64,000 nt of DNA from Anoxybacter fermentans (GCF_003991135.1 NZ_CP016379.1:1860001-1924000); one strand, 5' to 3'; counted from the stretch's first letter, positions 26,604-35,938 are shown. Program-made: numbers and translations. Notes: generated from the sequence alone by a model not told the origin.

Positions 26604-26656
26604 ACATTAATGACCAGGCTCTCTTTTTAAAAAGCAGACCAGGTTAATGTTTTTTT
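26604..26656 (+). terminator. Probable glgP terminator
   Basis: ACATTAA near 26605 pairs with TTAATGT near 26643, followed by a run of T; an inner CTTTTTAAAAAG helix caps it. Confidence 0.55.
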
Positions 26657-26674
26657 AAAATATTTAATAGTTAA

Positions 26675-26882
26675 ACTGCAAAAAGCTAATTTTTCGCTTC
26701 TTGAGAAATTTTTCGAATCATCTAAAGCTCGATTTCCGCCGAAATAAGGCTTCCTAATCAAAGGGCCTCCTGGCCCTTGATTAGCTCATCACCTCCTGTG
26801 ATAAGGCCTTATTTCGTCGGAAATCTCGCTAAGATGATTTAGCGAAAAATTTCTATGTCACTCAAAATTAGCTTTTTGCAGT
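26675..26882 (-). repeat. Repeat A, copy 5 (208 bp)
   Basis: Perfect 18-19 bp outer stem. Middle stem GATTTCCGCCGAAATAAGG pairs with CCTTATTTCGTCGGAAATC, a CC/GG version where copy 3 has CA/TG. Apical hairpins TAATCAAAGGGCC…GGCCCTTGATTA and CATCACCTCCTGTGAT. Between convergent glgP and the queuosine-precursor transporter gene. Confidence 0.93.
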
Positions 26883-26992
26883 ATAATCATATATTAAATA
26901 AAGCAGGAATGAGAAAAAATATGACAAAACTTCTTACTAGTTTGGTCTTCTAGATATTTATTGCACCCGCAAGTTATATTTTTTTCGGCACA

Positions 26993-27025
26993 AATAAAAA
27001 CAGGACCATGGATAACCATGGTCCT
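26993..27025 (-). terminator. Terminator of the queuosine-precursor transporter gene
   Basis: Perfect 10-bp stem AGGACCATGG (27002-27011)/CCATGGTCCT (27016-27025), loop ATAA, followed on the minus strand by GTTTTTATTT. Confidence 0.85.
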
Positions 27026-27037
27026 CTCACTTTATTT

Positions 27038-27751
27038 TTAAGCTAAACTCTCTGACTTAAGAGTATGCATCTCTCCATCAGCACCATCTACCATCTTCTT
27101 AGCTATATACACAAACGGTGTATCACATGCAGCAACCACCCATTTAAGCAAATATGTTGTAACCAAAATTGATAATAAAACATTCCATTCGAAAACTCCA
27201 ATAAAAGCTATAAAACAGAAAACAACACTATCAATCAGCTGGCTTACCATTGTGCTCAAATTATTTCTAATCCAGATTTGCTTATCAGATGAAAACTTCT
27301 TTTTCCACATTTCATAGGCCCAGACATCATGGCTCTGGCTAACTACATAAGCAATCATACTTGCAGCAACTATCCGCGGGAAGAATTTAAAGATTGTTAC
27401 CAATGCGTCCTGAGCGAAATCTGAAGCATCCGGGATAAATAACAGACAGATTTGCATAATAACAGTTGTTATTACCAATGTAAATGAACCAATCCAGACA
27501 GCTTTTTGAGCTTCTTTTCTGCCATAAATTTCGCTCAAAATATCAGTTGCCAAAAAAGATGTACCATAGATAATATTTCCCAGAGTTGCTACCAAACCAA
27601 AAAGTTCTACAGTCTTTAAAACTTGAATGTTAGCTAATATTGCAGAAATTGCAACCCAGATATATAAACCTGTCTTTCCGAAAAATCTGAATGCCAACAA
27701 TACTGCTCCAAAGTTTATCAGTAATAATATAATCCACAATAATTCGTTCAT
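27038..27751 (-). CDS. Queuosine precursor transporter (YhhQ/VUT family)
   Basis: 237 residues, about six membrane helices. LATDILSEIYGRKEA and the later AYVVSQSHDVWAYEMWKKK with QLIDSVVFCFIAFIG are hallmarks of the VUT (DUF165) family, which imports preQ0/preQ1 or queuine for tRNA modification. It lies 54 nt after folK in the folate operon; FolE makes the pterin precursor shared by folate and queuosine synthesis, so co-transcription makes metabolic sense. No preQ1 riboswitch was recognised in the short upstream gap. Confidence 0.85.
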   Translation of the reverse strand: MNELLWIILLLINFGAVLLAFRFFGKTGLYIWVAISAILANIQVLKTVELFGLVATLGNIIYGTSFLATDILSEIYGRKEAQKAVWIGSFTLVITTVIMQICLLFIPDASDFAQDALVTIFKFFPRIVAASMIAYVVSQSHDVWAYEMWKKKFSSDKQIWIRNNLSTMVSQLIDSVVFCFIAFIGVFEWNVLLSILVTTYLLKWVVAACDTPFVYIAKKMVDGADGEMHTLKSESLA

Positions 27752-27805
27752 TTATATACCCTCCTTAATCTTTAATAAAACAGAAATCTACAAGCCTTTT
27801 TTATT

Positions 27806-28324
27806 TTAACAACTGGGATCTATTGTGTCAATATTAAATTCAATTTTTCCACTATACTCTTTAACCCCTTCTTCTCCAACAATCTCAATCCATTCTTTAA
27901 CATTCTTACCTTTTATTATCAGTCTTTCATTTATATCCCGTAATGGTATTAGAACAAACGCTCTTTCATGAATTCTGGGATGGGGAATTATTAATTTTTC
28001 ATCATTACAAATTACTCCATCATAAAGTAAAATATCTACATCTATAGTTCTAGGTCCCCATTTTATTAACCTTTTTCTTTTGAGTTCATTTTCTACTCTT
28101 TGACATTCTGCTAACAATTGATAAGGAGATAAATCAGTATCAATTTTTAGACACAAATTTAAAAAATTTTCCTGATTGATATACCCCCAGGGTTCTGTCT
28201 CATATACTTTTGATATTTTTACTATTTTTGTGTTGTCAAAATTTTTTATTAATTCCACAGCCTTTTTTAAATTTGCTATTTTATCTCCCATATTTGTACC
28301 CAACCCAAGATAAGCACTACTCAT
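27806..28324 (-). CDS. folK: 2-amino-4-hydroxy-6-hydroxymethyldihydropteridine diphosphokinase
   Basis: 172 residues. Transfers pyrophosphate from ATP to hydroxymethyldihydropterin. The family signature KWGPRTIDVDILLYDG and the HPRIHERAFVLIPL motif are intact; the N-terminus AYLGLGTNMGD is typical. Start overlaps the folB stop by 8 nt. Penultimate step before FolP in folate synthesis. Confidence 0.95.
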   Translation of the reverse strand: MSSAYLGLGTNMGDKIANLKKAVELIKNFDNTKIVKISKVYETEPWGYINQENFLNLCLKIDTDLSPYQLLAECQRVENELKRKRLIKWGPRTIDVDILLYDGVICNDEKLIIPHPRIHERAFVLIPLRDINERLIIKGKNVKEWIEIVGEEGVKEYSGKIEFNIDTIDPSC

Positions 28325-28682
28325 CGCGTCCTCTCCTTATCTCTACCCCAAAATAGTCAAAGATTCCGTTGACCGGAGCTTCCGGTTTTTTCACTCTAAC
28401 CATCACTTCTTTAACAACAGGAAATTCTTTTAATATTTTTTTTGCTATATTTTCAGCTAAAGCTTCAATAAGTTTATATGGATCACCCTCACAGATTTTT
28501 TTAACTATTTCATATACCTGAGCATAATTTACAGAATAACTAAGGTCATCAGTTTCCCCTGCCACCTTTACATCACAGTATAGCTCCAGATCTATAAAAA
28601 ATTTTTGACCAATTATATTTTCTTCAGTCAATGCACCATGGTAACCATAAAATGCTAGATTATTTAATATTATTTTGTCCAT
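28317..28682 (-). CDS. folB: Dihydroneopterin aldolase
   Basis: 121 residues. Cleaves dihydroneopterin to hydroxymethyldihydropterin and glycolaldehyde. Shows FYGYHGALTEENIIGQKFFIDLEL and the C-terminal VRVKKPEAPVNGIFDYFGVEI of the family. Overlaps folP upstream by 13 nt and folK downstream by 8 nt, so translation is coupled throughout. Confidence 0.95.
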   Translation of the reverse strand: MDKIILNNLAFYGYHGALTEENIIGQKFFIDLELYCDVKVAGETDDLSYSVNYAQVYEIVKKICEGDPYKLIEALAENIAKKILKEFPVVKEVMVRVKKPEAPVNGIFDYFGVEIRRGRDE

Positions 28683-29482
28683 ATTATCCCATCTTTCCTG
28701 AATATAGCATCTACAACTCTGGCAGCTCTTAAATTTTCCTTTACATCATGTACTCTGACTATATCTACACCCTGCAAAATTCCCATAACCGTCGTAGCAA
28801 TCGTTCCTTCTACCCTCTCTTTCGGAGGAAGATCAAGTATTTTGCCTATCATTGATTTTCTGGATGTTCCAAGCAAGAGAGGATACCCCAATTCCTTAAG
28901 CTCAGAAAGTCTTCTCATAACCTCCATATTTTGTTCTGGAGTTTTACCAAACCCTATTCCCGGGTCTATAATTATATTTTCATCCTTAATTCCTGCCTCT
29001 TTTGCAATTCTGATACTCTCCTTTAAAAAATCTTTTATCGATTCTATAATATCCTTTTTATATTCAGTTCCTCTTTGATTATGCATAATAATTACCGGAA
29101 CATTATATCTAGCAACCACATTGGCCATATTTTTATCCCTCTGCAATCCCCAGACATCATTTATTATATGCGCTCCTAATTTTAGAACTTCTTCTGCAAC
29201 TTTTGATTTATATGTATCAACTGAAATTGGAACATCAATTTCCTTTACCAATTCCTTTATAACAGGTAAAACCCTACTCAGTTCTTCTTCTGCCGATATT
29301 TCTATAGCACCCGGTCTGGTTGATTCTCCCCCTACATCTATAATATCTGCACCTTCTTTTACCATTTCCTTCGCGTGTTTAACTGCCTTGCTTATCTCAA
29401 AATATTCTCCCCCATCAGAAAAACTGTCGGGTGTAACATTTAATATTCCCATGATATATGTTCTCTTTCCAAATTCAAACAT
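28670..29482 (-). CDS. folP: Dihydropteroate synthase
   Basis: 270 residues. Condenses hydroxymethyldihydropterin pyrophosphate with p-aminobenzoate; target of sulfonamides. IMGILNVTPDSFSDGG (about 10-25), DVGGESTRPGA, and IIDPGIGFGKTPEQN plus LLGTSRKSMIG are the standard motifs. GGAGGGG upstream of the ATG. 11 nt after folE. Confidence 0.95.
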   Translation of the reverse strand: MFEFGKRTYIMGILNVTPDSFSDGGEYFEISKAVKHAKEMVKEGADIIDVGGESTRPGAIEISAEEELSRVLPVIKELVKEIDVPISVDTYKSKVAEEVLKLGAHIINDVWGLQRDKNMANVVARYNVPVIIMHNQRGTEYKKDIIESIKDFLKESIRIAKEAGIKDENIIIDPGIGFGKTPEQNMEVMRRLSELKELGYPLLLGTSRKSMIGKILDLPPKERVEGTIATTVMGILQGVDIVRVHDVKENLRAARVVDAIFRKDGIIWTK

Positions 29483-29493
29483 TTAATCCCCTC

Positions 29494-30060
29494 CTATTTG
29501 TGATTTATCAAACTCATAACCTCAGCCCTGGATGCATGATTCCTTTCAAATAATCCCCTTATTGCTGATGTCACAGTCTTTGAACCTGGTTTTTTAACTC
29601 CTCGCATTGTCATACACATATGCTCTGCTTCTATTACTACTATAACTCCATAAGGTTCCAGCTGTTCCATTAAAATATCAGCTACAGTCTTAGTTATTCT
29701 CTCTTGAAGCTGAGGTCTTTTTGCCACAGTTTCTACAACCCTGGCCAGTTTCGAAAGCCCTGTCAGTTTACCCCCTCTTGGAATATAAGCAACGTGAGCC
29801 TTTCCAAAAAAAGGAAGTAAATGATGTTCACAGATAGAATAGAAGGGTATATCCTTAACCAATACTAATTCCTCATGTTTTTCATCTTGAAAATAAATTT
29901 CCAGATGCTTTTTAGGATCTTCATATAAACCAGAAAATATTTCTTCATACATATCAGCAATTCTTCTCGGAGTATCTTTTAACCCCTCCCGTTCCGGATC
30001 TTCTCCTATTGCTTCCAGAATATCCCTGACTGCTCTTTTGATTTTTTCTTTATCCACCAC
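29494..30060 (-). CDS. folE: GTP cyclohydrolase I
   Basis: Makes dihydroneopterin triphosphate from GTP, first step of folate and queuosine synthesis. Zinc-site and catalytic motifs [20 protein letters not shown] and [12 protein letters not shown] are intact. The frame is open from a TTG at 30066, but that codon touches the AAAGGGG site; the GTG at 30058-30060 sits 6 nt beyond it and is preferred (188 residues). First gene of folE-folP-folB-folK. I saw no THF riboswitch in the upstream 155 bp. Confidence 0.92.
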   Translation of the reverse strand: MVDKEKIKRAVRDILEAIGEDPEREGLKDTPRRIADMYEEIFSGLYEDPKKHLEIYFQDEKHEELVLVKDIPFYSICEHHLLPFFGKAHVAYIPRGGKLTGLSKLARVVETVAKRPQLQERITKTVADILMEQLEPYGVIVVIEAEHMCMTMRGVKKPGSKTVTSAIRGLFERNHASRAEVMSLINHK

Positions 30061-30222
30061 AGTCAACCCCTTTTTAAGAACACTTTAAGAACATTAAAAA
30101 TCTGGCTGAAACAAGGAAAGGTTTTAAAACTAGCAAATTGATCTTTATGCAACTAACTTTATTATAATTCCACTTAAATTAACTTATATCCTGCTATAAA
30201 TTATTTTTTAATTTATGATTAT

Positions 30223-30431
30223 ACTGTAAAAAGCTAATTTTGAGCGACATAGAAATTTTTTGCCAAATCATCTTAGCGAGATTTCCGACGAAATAAGGTC
30301 TCATCACAGGAGGTGATGAGCTAATCAAGGGCCAGGATGGCCCTTTGATTAGGAAGCCTTATTTCGGCTGAAATCAAGCTTTAGATGATTCGAAAAATTT
30401 CTCAAGAAGCGAAAAATTAGCTTTTTACAGT
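30223..30431 (+). repeat. Repeat A, copy 6 (209 bp)
   Basis: The outer stem is ACTGTAAAAAGCT with AGCTTTTTACAGT: compared with other copies, C-to-T on the left is matched by G-to-A on the right, so pairing is kept. Apical hairpins CATCACAGGAGGTGATG and CTAATCAAGGGCC…. Between folE and the GH13 gene, both on the minus strand. Confidence 0.93.
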
Positions 30432-30458
30432 TTAACCATTTATAAACTTTAACCTCCA

Positions 30459-32651
30459 TTATTCCTGATATAAGACCATCAAACTGATTGGCGGTACATC
30501 TACAAAACTACCGCTGACATTACGCAATGGGGTTATCCCAGCTTTATTACCTTCTACCACAACCTTCCAACCTTCACCAGGCAGGGTCACATTTACCTTA
30601 TACCTGTTCTGATTATAGATCACTACAATTCTCTTCCAGGGATCACCATTTGCATGATCATTTAATGAATAAACCACTGTACCTGGCGGAGATTGATGAA
30701 ATACCAGATGATTTTTGATCTCTTCTGCCGTCGTCATTCTAAAAGCCGGATGTTCTTTTCTTAATCTGATCAATCCCTGATAGAATTTAAACATACTGTA
30801 ATAAGTCTTTTTATAGGACCAATCAATCTCATTAATGTAATCTGGGGATTGATAACTATTCTCATCACCAAATTTAGTTTTATGGATTTCTACACCTCCA
30901 GCAATGAACGGAATACCCTGGCAGGTCAAGACAATCCCATTTGCCAGCATTGCCATTTTTTCTCTTTCCACTTCTGTTGCTTGAGGATTGCTGCGCTCTA
31001 AACGATCCCGTAATGCGTAATTATCATGACAGGTGACATAATTGATCGTCTCATGTGGATTAAAAGTATGGATGGTTTCTTCTGGTTTGAACTGATATTC
31101 CCGATTATAAACATTTTCTGGATCATAGTCGATAATAGAACCTACCACAGCCTTTTTAATACTTGCTTCCATTTCAGGTTTACCACTAGCAAAACCCCGC
31201 TCAGTCACCGGATGAATTCCTCCACTTACAATAGCATCCCGTACATTATCATTAAAAATTGCTATAGAAGTCCCCTGTTGTGAGTTTTTAACCATTAATT
31301 CACTGAAAGGTAATCCAGTCCTCAAAAGCCAGGCTTCACCATAAATTAAAATTGTAGGATCTATTCTATGAAGTTCCTCAGCAATTTTAAGCATAGTTTC
31401 CCGATCATGCAAACCCATTAAATCAAAACGAAAACCATCCACCTGATACTCCGTAACCCAGTATTTAACCGAATCAATCATCAACTTTCTGGCCATTGGC
31501 CGCTCAGAGGCAAAATCATTATTTACTCCAGAACCACAGTAAAGATTGCCTTCTTCATCTCTTCTTAGGTAATAACCGGGAACTATTCTTTCCAGGTCAG
31601 GGTTTTTGCGGCCAGTATGGTTATAGACTACATCTAATACCACTCTGATTCCATTTTTATGCAAAACCTGAACAGCTTCTTTAAACTCTTTAACTCTTTT
31701 AACCGGATCTGCTGGATCGGTAACATACTGCCCCTCTGTAGCAAAAAAGAAATTGGTACCATAACCCCAGTTATATATATCCTTATCATCAATGATAAAT
31801 TCCGATTCCATAATCGGCAACAGATGTAGATGGGTAATTCCCAATTCCTTTAAATGAGCCAGCCCTGTTGCCAACCCATCTGGGGATTGGGTATTCTCTT
31901 CGGTTAATGCTAAAAATTTTCCTTTATGAGTAATACCAGAATTAGCCGCGACAGATATATCCCGGATATGGGTTTCATAAATGATGGCATCAACAAAATT
32001 TTTAAAGGGAGGTCTTGGAACAGTACCCCAACCTTCCGGGTTGGTCTCTTTAAGATCGATGATAGCACCTTTAGTACCGTTAACATTGACAGATTTGACA
32101 TACGGGTCAACAGCTTCCCATATCTGATCATGTACATGGACCCTATATGTATAAAATTTCCCTTTCAAATCTTCCCTGATCTCTGCTACCCATGTTCCTT
32201 TAACATCCCGCTTCATATCTGTAGATCGGCCTAACTTAGCATCTCCATGATCATAAATGATCAGTTCAACTCTTCTGGCTGTAGGTGCCCAGACTCTAAA
32301 CCGTGTCATTTCAGGAGTATAAATAGGGCCCAGATCATCACCTCTATAGATAAATTGTTCATCATCAAGAACTTTTCTGAAAAACACTCTCTTTGGCTGA
32401 AAATCTGGATGGGTTACCTTATATATTCCAGTAACATCTACTGGTTCTGCCAGACGAATAATAAATTTCTTTCCATTACCCGATTCCTTTGCGGTAATTT
32501 CTTTAAGAGCCACAGGCTCACCCGTTTTTTTAATCACTTTAAATTTTCTATCTTCTCCATTTGCTAAAGAAATTGGCTCTGATAAAACTATATTAATTTC
32601 ATCAAAATTGTCCATAACCGCAGCTTTTATCTTTTTTTGAGCTCCAGACAT
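30459..32651 (-). CDS. Type I pullulanase-like GH13 enzyme
   Basis: 730 residues from the ATG at 32649-32651 (GAGGTGAA upstream). N-terminal carbohydrate-type beta domains, a CBM48-like segment (FRVWAPTARRVELIIYD), then the GH13 barrel: DVVYNHT, DGFRFDLMGLHD (nucleophile Asp), IYGEAW (acid Glu) and YVTCHDNY, and a C-terminal beta domain. No signal peptide, so it is cytosolic and probably debranches glycogen with GlgP. The pullulanase signature YNWGYDP reads YNWGYGT here, so specificity may differ. Confidence 0.88.
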   Translation of the reverse strand: MSGAQKKIKAAVMDNFDEINIVLSEPISLANGEDRKFKVIKKTGEPVALKEITAKESGNGKKFIIRLAEPVDVTGIYKVTHPDFQPKRVFFRKVLDDEQFIYRGDDLGPIYTPEMTRFRVWAPTARRVELIIYDHGDAKLGRSTDMKRDVKGTWVAEIREDLKGKFYTYRVHVHDQIWEAVDPYVKSVNVNGTKGAIIDLKETNPEGWGTVPRPPFKNFVDAIIYETHIRDISVAANSGITHKGKFLALTEENTQSPDGLATGLAHLKELGITHLHLLPIMESEFIIDDKDIYNWGYGTNFFFATEGQYVTDPADPVKRVKEFKEAVQVLHKNGIRVVLDVVYNHTGRKNPDLERIVPGYYLRRDEEGNLYCGSGVNNDFASERPMARKLMIDSVKYWVTEYQVDGFRFDLMGLHDRETMLKIAEELHRIDPTILIYGEAWLLRTGLPFSELMVKNSQQGTSIAIFNDNVRDAIVSGGIHPVTERGFASGKPEMEASIKKAVVGSIIDYDPENVYNREYQFKPEETIHTFNPHETINYVTCHDNYALRDRLERSNPQATEVEREKMAMLANGIVLTCQGIPFIAGGVEIHKTKFGDENSYQSPDYINEIDWSYKKTYYSMFKFYQGLIRLRKEHPAFRMTTAEEIKNHLVFHQSPPGTVVYSLNDHANGDPWKRIVVIYNQNRYKVNVTLPGEGWKVVVEGNKAGITPLRNVSGSFVDVPPISLMVLYQE

Positions 32652-32756
32652 AAAATTCACCTCAAAATATTTGTATAATTTTTATAAAAAACATTTCTAG
32701 AAATTTTCCATAAGTCCAGAAATAATCCTTCATTACTTAAAATAATACATGACTTT

Positions 32757-32948
32757 ACTGCAAAAAGCTAATTTTTCCTTCATAAAGAAATTTTTTTGAA
32801 CCATCTAACGAAATAAGGCACACTAATCAATGGGTCATCTTGACCTTTTATTAGCTCATCATATCCTACTAATGAGACTATTCTTTTAATTTCACTAAGA
32901 TGGTTAAACTAAAAATTTCTATGGCGCTCAAAATTAGCTTTTTGTAGT
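32757..32948 (-). repeat. Repeat A, copy 7 (192 bp, degenerate)
   Basis: ACTGCAAAAAGCTAATTTTTCC at left; AAAATTAGCTTTTTGTAGT at right (a G-T wobble where others pair C-G). Parts of the middle stem are lost (CCATCTAACGAAATAAGG) and apical hairpins are worn. Between divergent pullulanase-like and MFS genes. Confidence 0.88.
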
Positions 32949-33170
32949 TTAATCATAATACTGCGTTCACCCTTTCATAACCAGACTCTTCATAATCTTC
33001 TCAATTCTAAAACCAAATAACCATATTTTTATTTCGCTATCATACAATTATAATCCTTTTAAACAGGCAAAAATATCGTTAGCATAAATTAAAATTAGCA
33101 AAAATATTTCCTCAAAAATTATGGTTATAAATTTTTTAAACTTTTTGCATAAAACATATTCCATTCTTTT

Positions 33171-33199
33171 TTGAAATGCGTTAGAATATATTTTGTAAT
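33171..33199 (+). promoter_or_regulatory. Promoter candidate for the MFS gene
   Basis: TTGAAA (33171-33176), 17-bp spacer, TGTAAT (33194-33199), 33 bp before the start codon. The stretch from 32949 to 33170 holds nothing else I can name. Confidence 0.5.
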
Positions 33200-33232
33200 G
33201 CAAAATAATTTTTAGGAAAAGGAGTCCTGATT

Positions 33233-34519
33233 ATGCCTATTACTTCCATTGACAGCCAACTGAAACGAAATATCTTTTTGACTGTTATTGCTGGGGCAGC
33301 CACTACCATTATCTTTAACTTAACCAACCCTTTCTTCTCCCTGTTCGTACTCCGACTGGGTGGAACAAATTACCATGTTGCCTGGCTTTCATCTTTACCG
33401 GGATTAGCCGCAGTACTGGCTTTGATTCCCGGTGGAGCATTTGTCGATCAATTTACATATAAAAAAAATATTACCTGTCTTTTAATCGCAGCCAGCCGAT
33501 TTTTCTATTTCTGCCTAGCACTTGTACCATTTTTACCACCTGCATGGCAAGCAACCACCTTTGTAATTCTAATTGGCATGATGCGGCTACCTGGTTCTGT
33601 CTCTGAAATTGCCTGGCAATCTTTTTTTGCTGACTTTGTCCCTGAAATTCATCGAGGTTATGCTCTGGCTCAGAAACAGCGAATTTCGACCATCATAGGA
33701 ATGATAGTAACTTTTTTAGCAGGCCAAATTTTATCTCATATTCCTGGTACCGACCTGGAACGCCTCCGTTTCTACCAGGCATTTTTTATCATTGCTTTTA
33801 TAGTAGGCTGTATTGAAGTATATGCCAATCTAATGATTAAAGAACCATGTTATGAGAATGAGGAAGAGACTAAAGCTTTGAGTAGAACCTCATTAAAAAA
33901 AAGATTTCAACTTCTTTTCTCTTCCTTTAAAAATATACCTCAGGCCAAACGGTTTTTGATTTTTGCTATCTGTTCCATTATCTTTCATTTTGGATGGCAA
34001 ATGGGCTGGCCGCTCTTCAGCCTCTACCAGATAAAACATCTCAATGCCACTGAAGCCTGGCTTGCTACTATATCAGTCATCACCTCACTGACGTCAGCTT
34101 TATCTTATAACTATTGGAATAAATTTGCTAACAAATATGGAAATGATATTACACTTGCAATTACAGGGCTGGGAATGGCTTTTACTCCGGTCTTATATGC
34201 CAGCAGTAAAACTCTGCCGATTCTGGCATCAGTAACTACCATTGTTGGGATTTCTACCGCTGGTTTTATTTTGACTCTAATGAATATAACTCTTTTAGAA
34301 GCACCAAAATTTCAACGAACACTCTATATTGCCTGCTATAACACCGCTATAAATATAAGTGCAATTTTTGCTCCAAATGTAGGAGTATATATTAATGATC
34401 GCTGGGGAATCCATACCGCTCTATTGGCAGCGGCCTTCTTCCGTTTTTTAGGTGTAATAGCTTTCTTTATCAGGTATAAGTACCATACTCATGAAAAAAA
34501 ACAACATACTGTGGCATAA
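33233..34519 (+). CDS. Major facilitator superfamily transporter
   Basis: 428 residues with about twelve hydrophobic helices in two halves separated by a charged loop (EPCYENEEETKAL, about residues 205-225). LPGLAAVLALIPGGAFVDQF and the following YKKN match the MFS loop 2-3 region. AAAGGAG precedes the ATG. No neighbouring gene hints at a substrate; a drug or sugar efflux role is possible but unsupported. It has its own promoter and terminator. Confidence 0.85.
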   Translation: MPITSIDSQLKRNIFLTVIAGAATTIIFNLTNPFFSLFVLRLGGTNYHVAWLSSLPGLAAVLALIPGGAFVDQFTYKKNITCLLIAASRFFYFCLALVPFLPPAWQATTFVILIGMMRLPGSVSEIAWQSFFADFVPEIHRGYALAQKQRISTIIGMIVTFLAGQILSHIPGTDLERLRFYQAFFIIAFIVGCIEVYANLMIKEPCYENEEETKALSRTSLKKRFQLLFSSFKNIPQAKRFLIFAICSIIFHFGWQMGWPLFSLYQIKHLNATEAWLATISVITSLTSALSYNYWNKFANKYGNDITLAITGLGMAFTPVLYASSKTLPILASVTTIVGISTAGFILTLMNITLLEAPKFQRTLYIACYNTAINISAIFAPNVGVYINDRWGIHTALLAAAFFRFLGVIAFFIRYKYHTHEKKQHTVA

Positions 34520-34529
34520 CAAGTACAAA

Positions 34530-34558
34530 AAGGCCCCTTTAAAGGGGCTTATTTTATT
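34530..34558 (+). terminator. Terminator of the MFS gene
   Basis: AGGCCCCTTT directly followed by AAAGGGGCTT (34531-34550), then ATTTTATT. Confidence 0.8.
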
Positions 34559-34613
34559 CTCGCTTAATTTTATATTAAAACCAAATCATGGTATTCCTTT
34601 ATCTCAACTTATA

Positions 34614-34622
34614 TGGTATAAT
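34614..34622 (+). promoter_or_regulatory. Extended -10 element before the PrcB-like gene
   Basis: TGG-TATAAT (34614-34622). The -35 region (TTCCTT at 34594-34599) is weak, consistent with an extended -10 promoter. Confidence 0.5.
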
Positions 34623-34655
34623 ATAAATATGACCTCAAAAAAGGAGTGATTTAAC

Positions 34656-35087
34656 ATGAAAGCCATTTTCATCAAGCAGATTTTACTTATTTCATTGGTT
34701 ATCGGTATTTTAATATTATTATTTAATACTTTTATAAATGAATATCAGGATTATGAAGTACTGAATATCGATAAAACTCCAAAAGCCATTTATGAACACT
34801 ATGAACAACAGAAATATAAAACCGGCTATTCTGTCATACCTTATGATAACTCCAAATATGTCCTGATTACCAGAGGTGAAGTTAACACTGCAGGACATAA
34901 AATTAAGGTTCAGAAAGTCCTTAAAACTAAAGATAAATGGGTTATAAAAGTAAGATTTATTGCACCAGACCCTGATGATATTGTTGCCATGGTCATTTCA
35001 TATCCAGCAATTGTAGTTAAATTACCTGAAGAAGCTGTCAATATTCAGGTGCTGGAAGATGGTAAACACCTTTCAAAGCTTAATTAA
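34656..35087 (+). CDS. Membrane-anchored protein with PrcB-like C-terminal domain
   Basis: 143 residues: one N-terminal membrane segment (about 8-26), then an extracytoplasmic domain. The stretch YVLITRGEVNTAGHKIKVQKV, a central WVIKVRFIAPDPDDIVA and the end SYPAIVVKLPEEAVNIQV follow the pattern of the PrcB C-terminal domain (a lipoprotein-like fold seen with proteases and in Gram-positive surface proteins). Good GGAG site. Single gene; function unknown. Confidence 0.6.
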   Translation: MKAIFIKQILLISLVIGILILLFNTFINEYQDYEVLNIDKTPKAIYEHYEQQKYKTGYSVIPYDNSKYVLITRGEVNTAGHKIKVQKVLKTKDKWVIKVRFIAPDPDDIVAMVISYPAIVVKLPEEAVNIQVLEDGKHLSKLN

Positions 35088-35185
35088 CATCTGTACTGAT
35101 CTAAAAATTGCTCATATCCTGGTTCCCTCATAATAAATCTGTAAAATTCTTAAACAAAATACCTTTCAGGCACTCAATCTATTTT

Positions 35186-35395
35186 ACTACACAAAGCTAA
35201 TTTTTCGCTTAATAAAGAAATTTTTCGAGCCATCTAAAGTTCGATTTCAGTCGAAATAAGGCATACTAATCAACAGGCCTTCCTGGCCCTTGATTAGCTC
35301 ATCACTCCTCATATGAGGCCTTATTTCAACTGAAATCTCACTAAGATGGTTTAGCGAAAAATTTCTATACCGCTCAAAAATTAGCTTTGTGCAGT
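35186..35395 (-). repeat. Repeat A, copy 8 (210 bp)
   Basis: The left ACTACACAAAGCT and right AGCTTTGTGCAGT share a matched A-to-C/T-to-G change relative to the common form. Middle stem GATTTCAGTCGAAATAAGG pairs with CCTTATTTCAACTGAAATC. Between convergent PrcB-like and SASP genes. Confidence 0.92.
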
Positions 35396-35444
35396 TTAAT
35401 TATATTATCATCAACAACCTACAAAAAAGTATAATTTCCTAAAC

Positions 35445-35473
35445 ACAAAAAAAATAGGGCCTCTGGCCCTATT
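35445..35473 (-). terminator. Terminator of the SASP gene
   Basis: AATAGGGCC (35453-35461)/GGCCCTATT (35465-35473) with a run of A (T on the minus strand) at 35445-35454; it overlaps the last codons. Confidence 0.85.
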
Positions 35474-35807
35474 CTTTTTGCTGTCTGCCATACTCCTCGG
35501 CCATTTTGGCTTCTGCATATTCTATCATCTTTCTAACCATATTACCACCAATATGGCCGCCCAACCGACCACCGATCCGTCCAGCATCCCGGGTTGTTAA
35601 GTCACCATTATAGTGGGGATCTAATGGAATTCCCAGATCATCAGCAACTTCGTATTTCATTCGATCCAGAGCCTCTTCATACTCTTCGGCTCGATTGTTC
35701 CCAGTCTGATGCTGAAAATACCCCAATTCTTGCGCCACTTCATATTTCAGATCATCCAGTGCTCTGGCTGCAAGGGGATTAACGTATCGGTTTCTGCGTC
35801 GGGAGAT
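35469..35807 (-). CDS. Alpha/beta-type small acid-soluble spore protein with duplicated motif
   Basis: SASPs coat and protect spore DNA. The core ALDRMKYEVADDLG followed by a GRIGGRLGGHIGGNMV segment is the SASP signature; an earlier copy ALDDLKYEVAQELG makes this about 112 residues, longer than the usual 60-75. Start choice is unusual. The frame is open from a GTG at 35816, but that GTG lies inside the AAGGAG ribosome site. The codon at proper spacing (8 nt) is ATC at 35805-35807, giving SRRRNRYVNP after the start residue, the usual SASP N-terminus. I therefore place a non-canonical AUC start here, with moderate trust; the family call is firm. Confidence 0.85.
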   Translation of the reverse strand: MSRRRNRYVNPLAARALDDLKYEVAQELGYFQHQTGNNRAEEYEEALDRMKYEVADDLGIPLDPHYNGDLTTRDAGRIGGRLGGHIGGNMVRKMIEYAEAKMAEEYGRQQKE

Positions 35808-35938
35808 ATTAATCACTCCTTTTTAAATTTTTTAAGCGGCAAACAGCAAACTATTATAAAAAAAACACCTCCATTAATCCTAGTCTAACCGGATATAGTA
35901 GGTGAATATATCGTATAATTTTTTCAATTACTGACAGA

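Noticed and set aside
26918-26953. Tiny plus-strand frame MRKNMTKLLTSLVF
   Set aside because: Fourteen codons with no convincing ribosome site; it lies between a repeat and a minus-strand terminator.
27752-27805. preQ1 riboswitch ahead of the queuosine-precursor transporter
   Set aside because: Only 54 bp separate it from folK and no preQ1-I hairpin and A-rich tail arrangement is seen.
30061-30222. THF riboswitch ahead of folE
   Set aside because: The conserved pseudoknot core and paired regions of the known THF aptamer could not be recognised.
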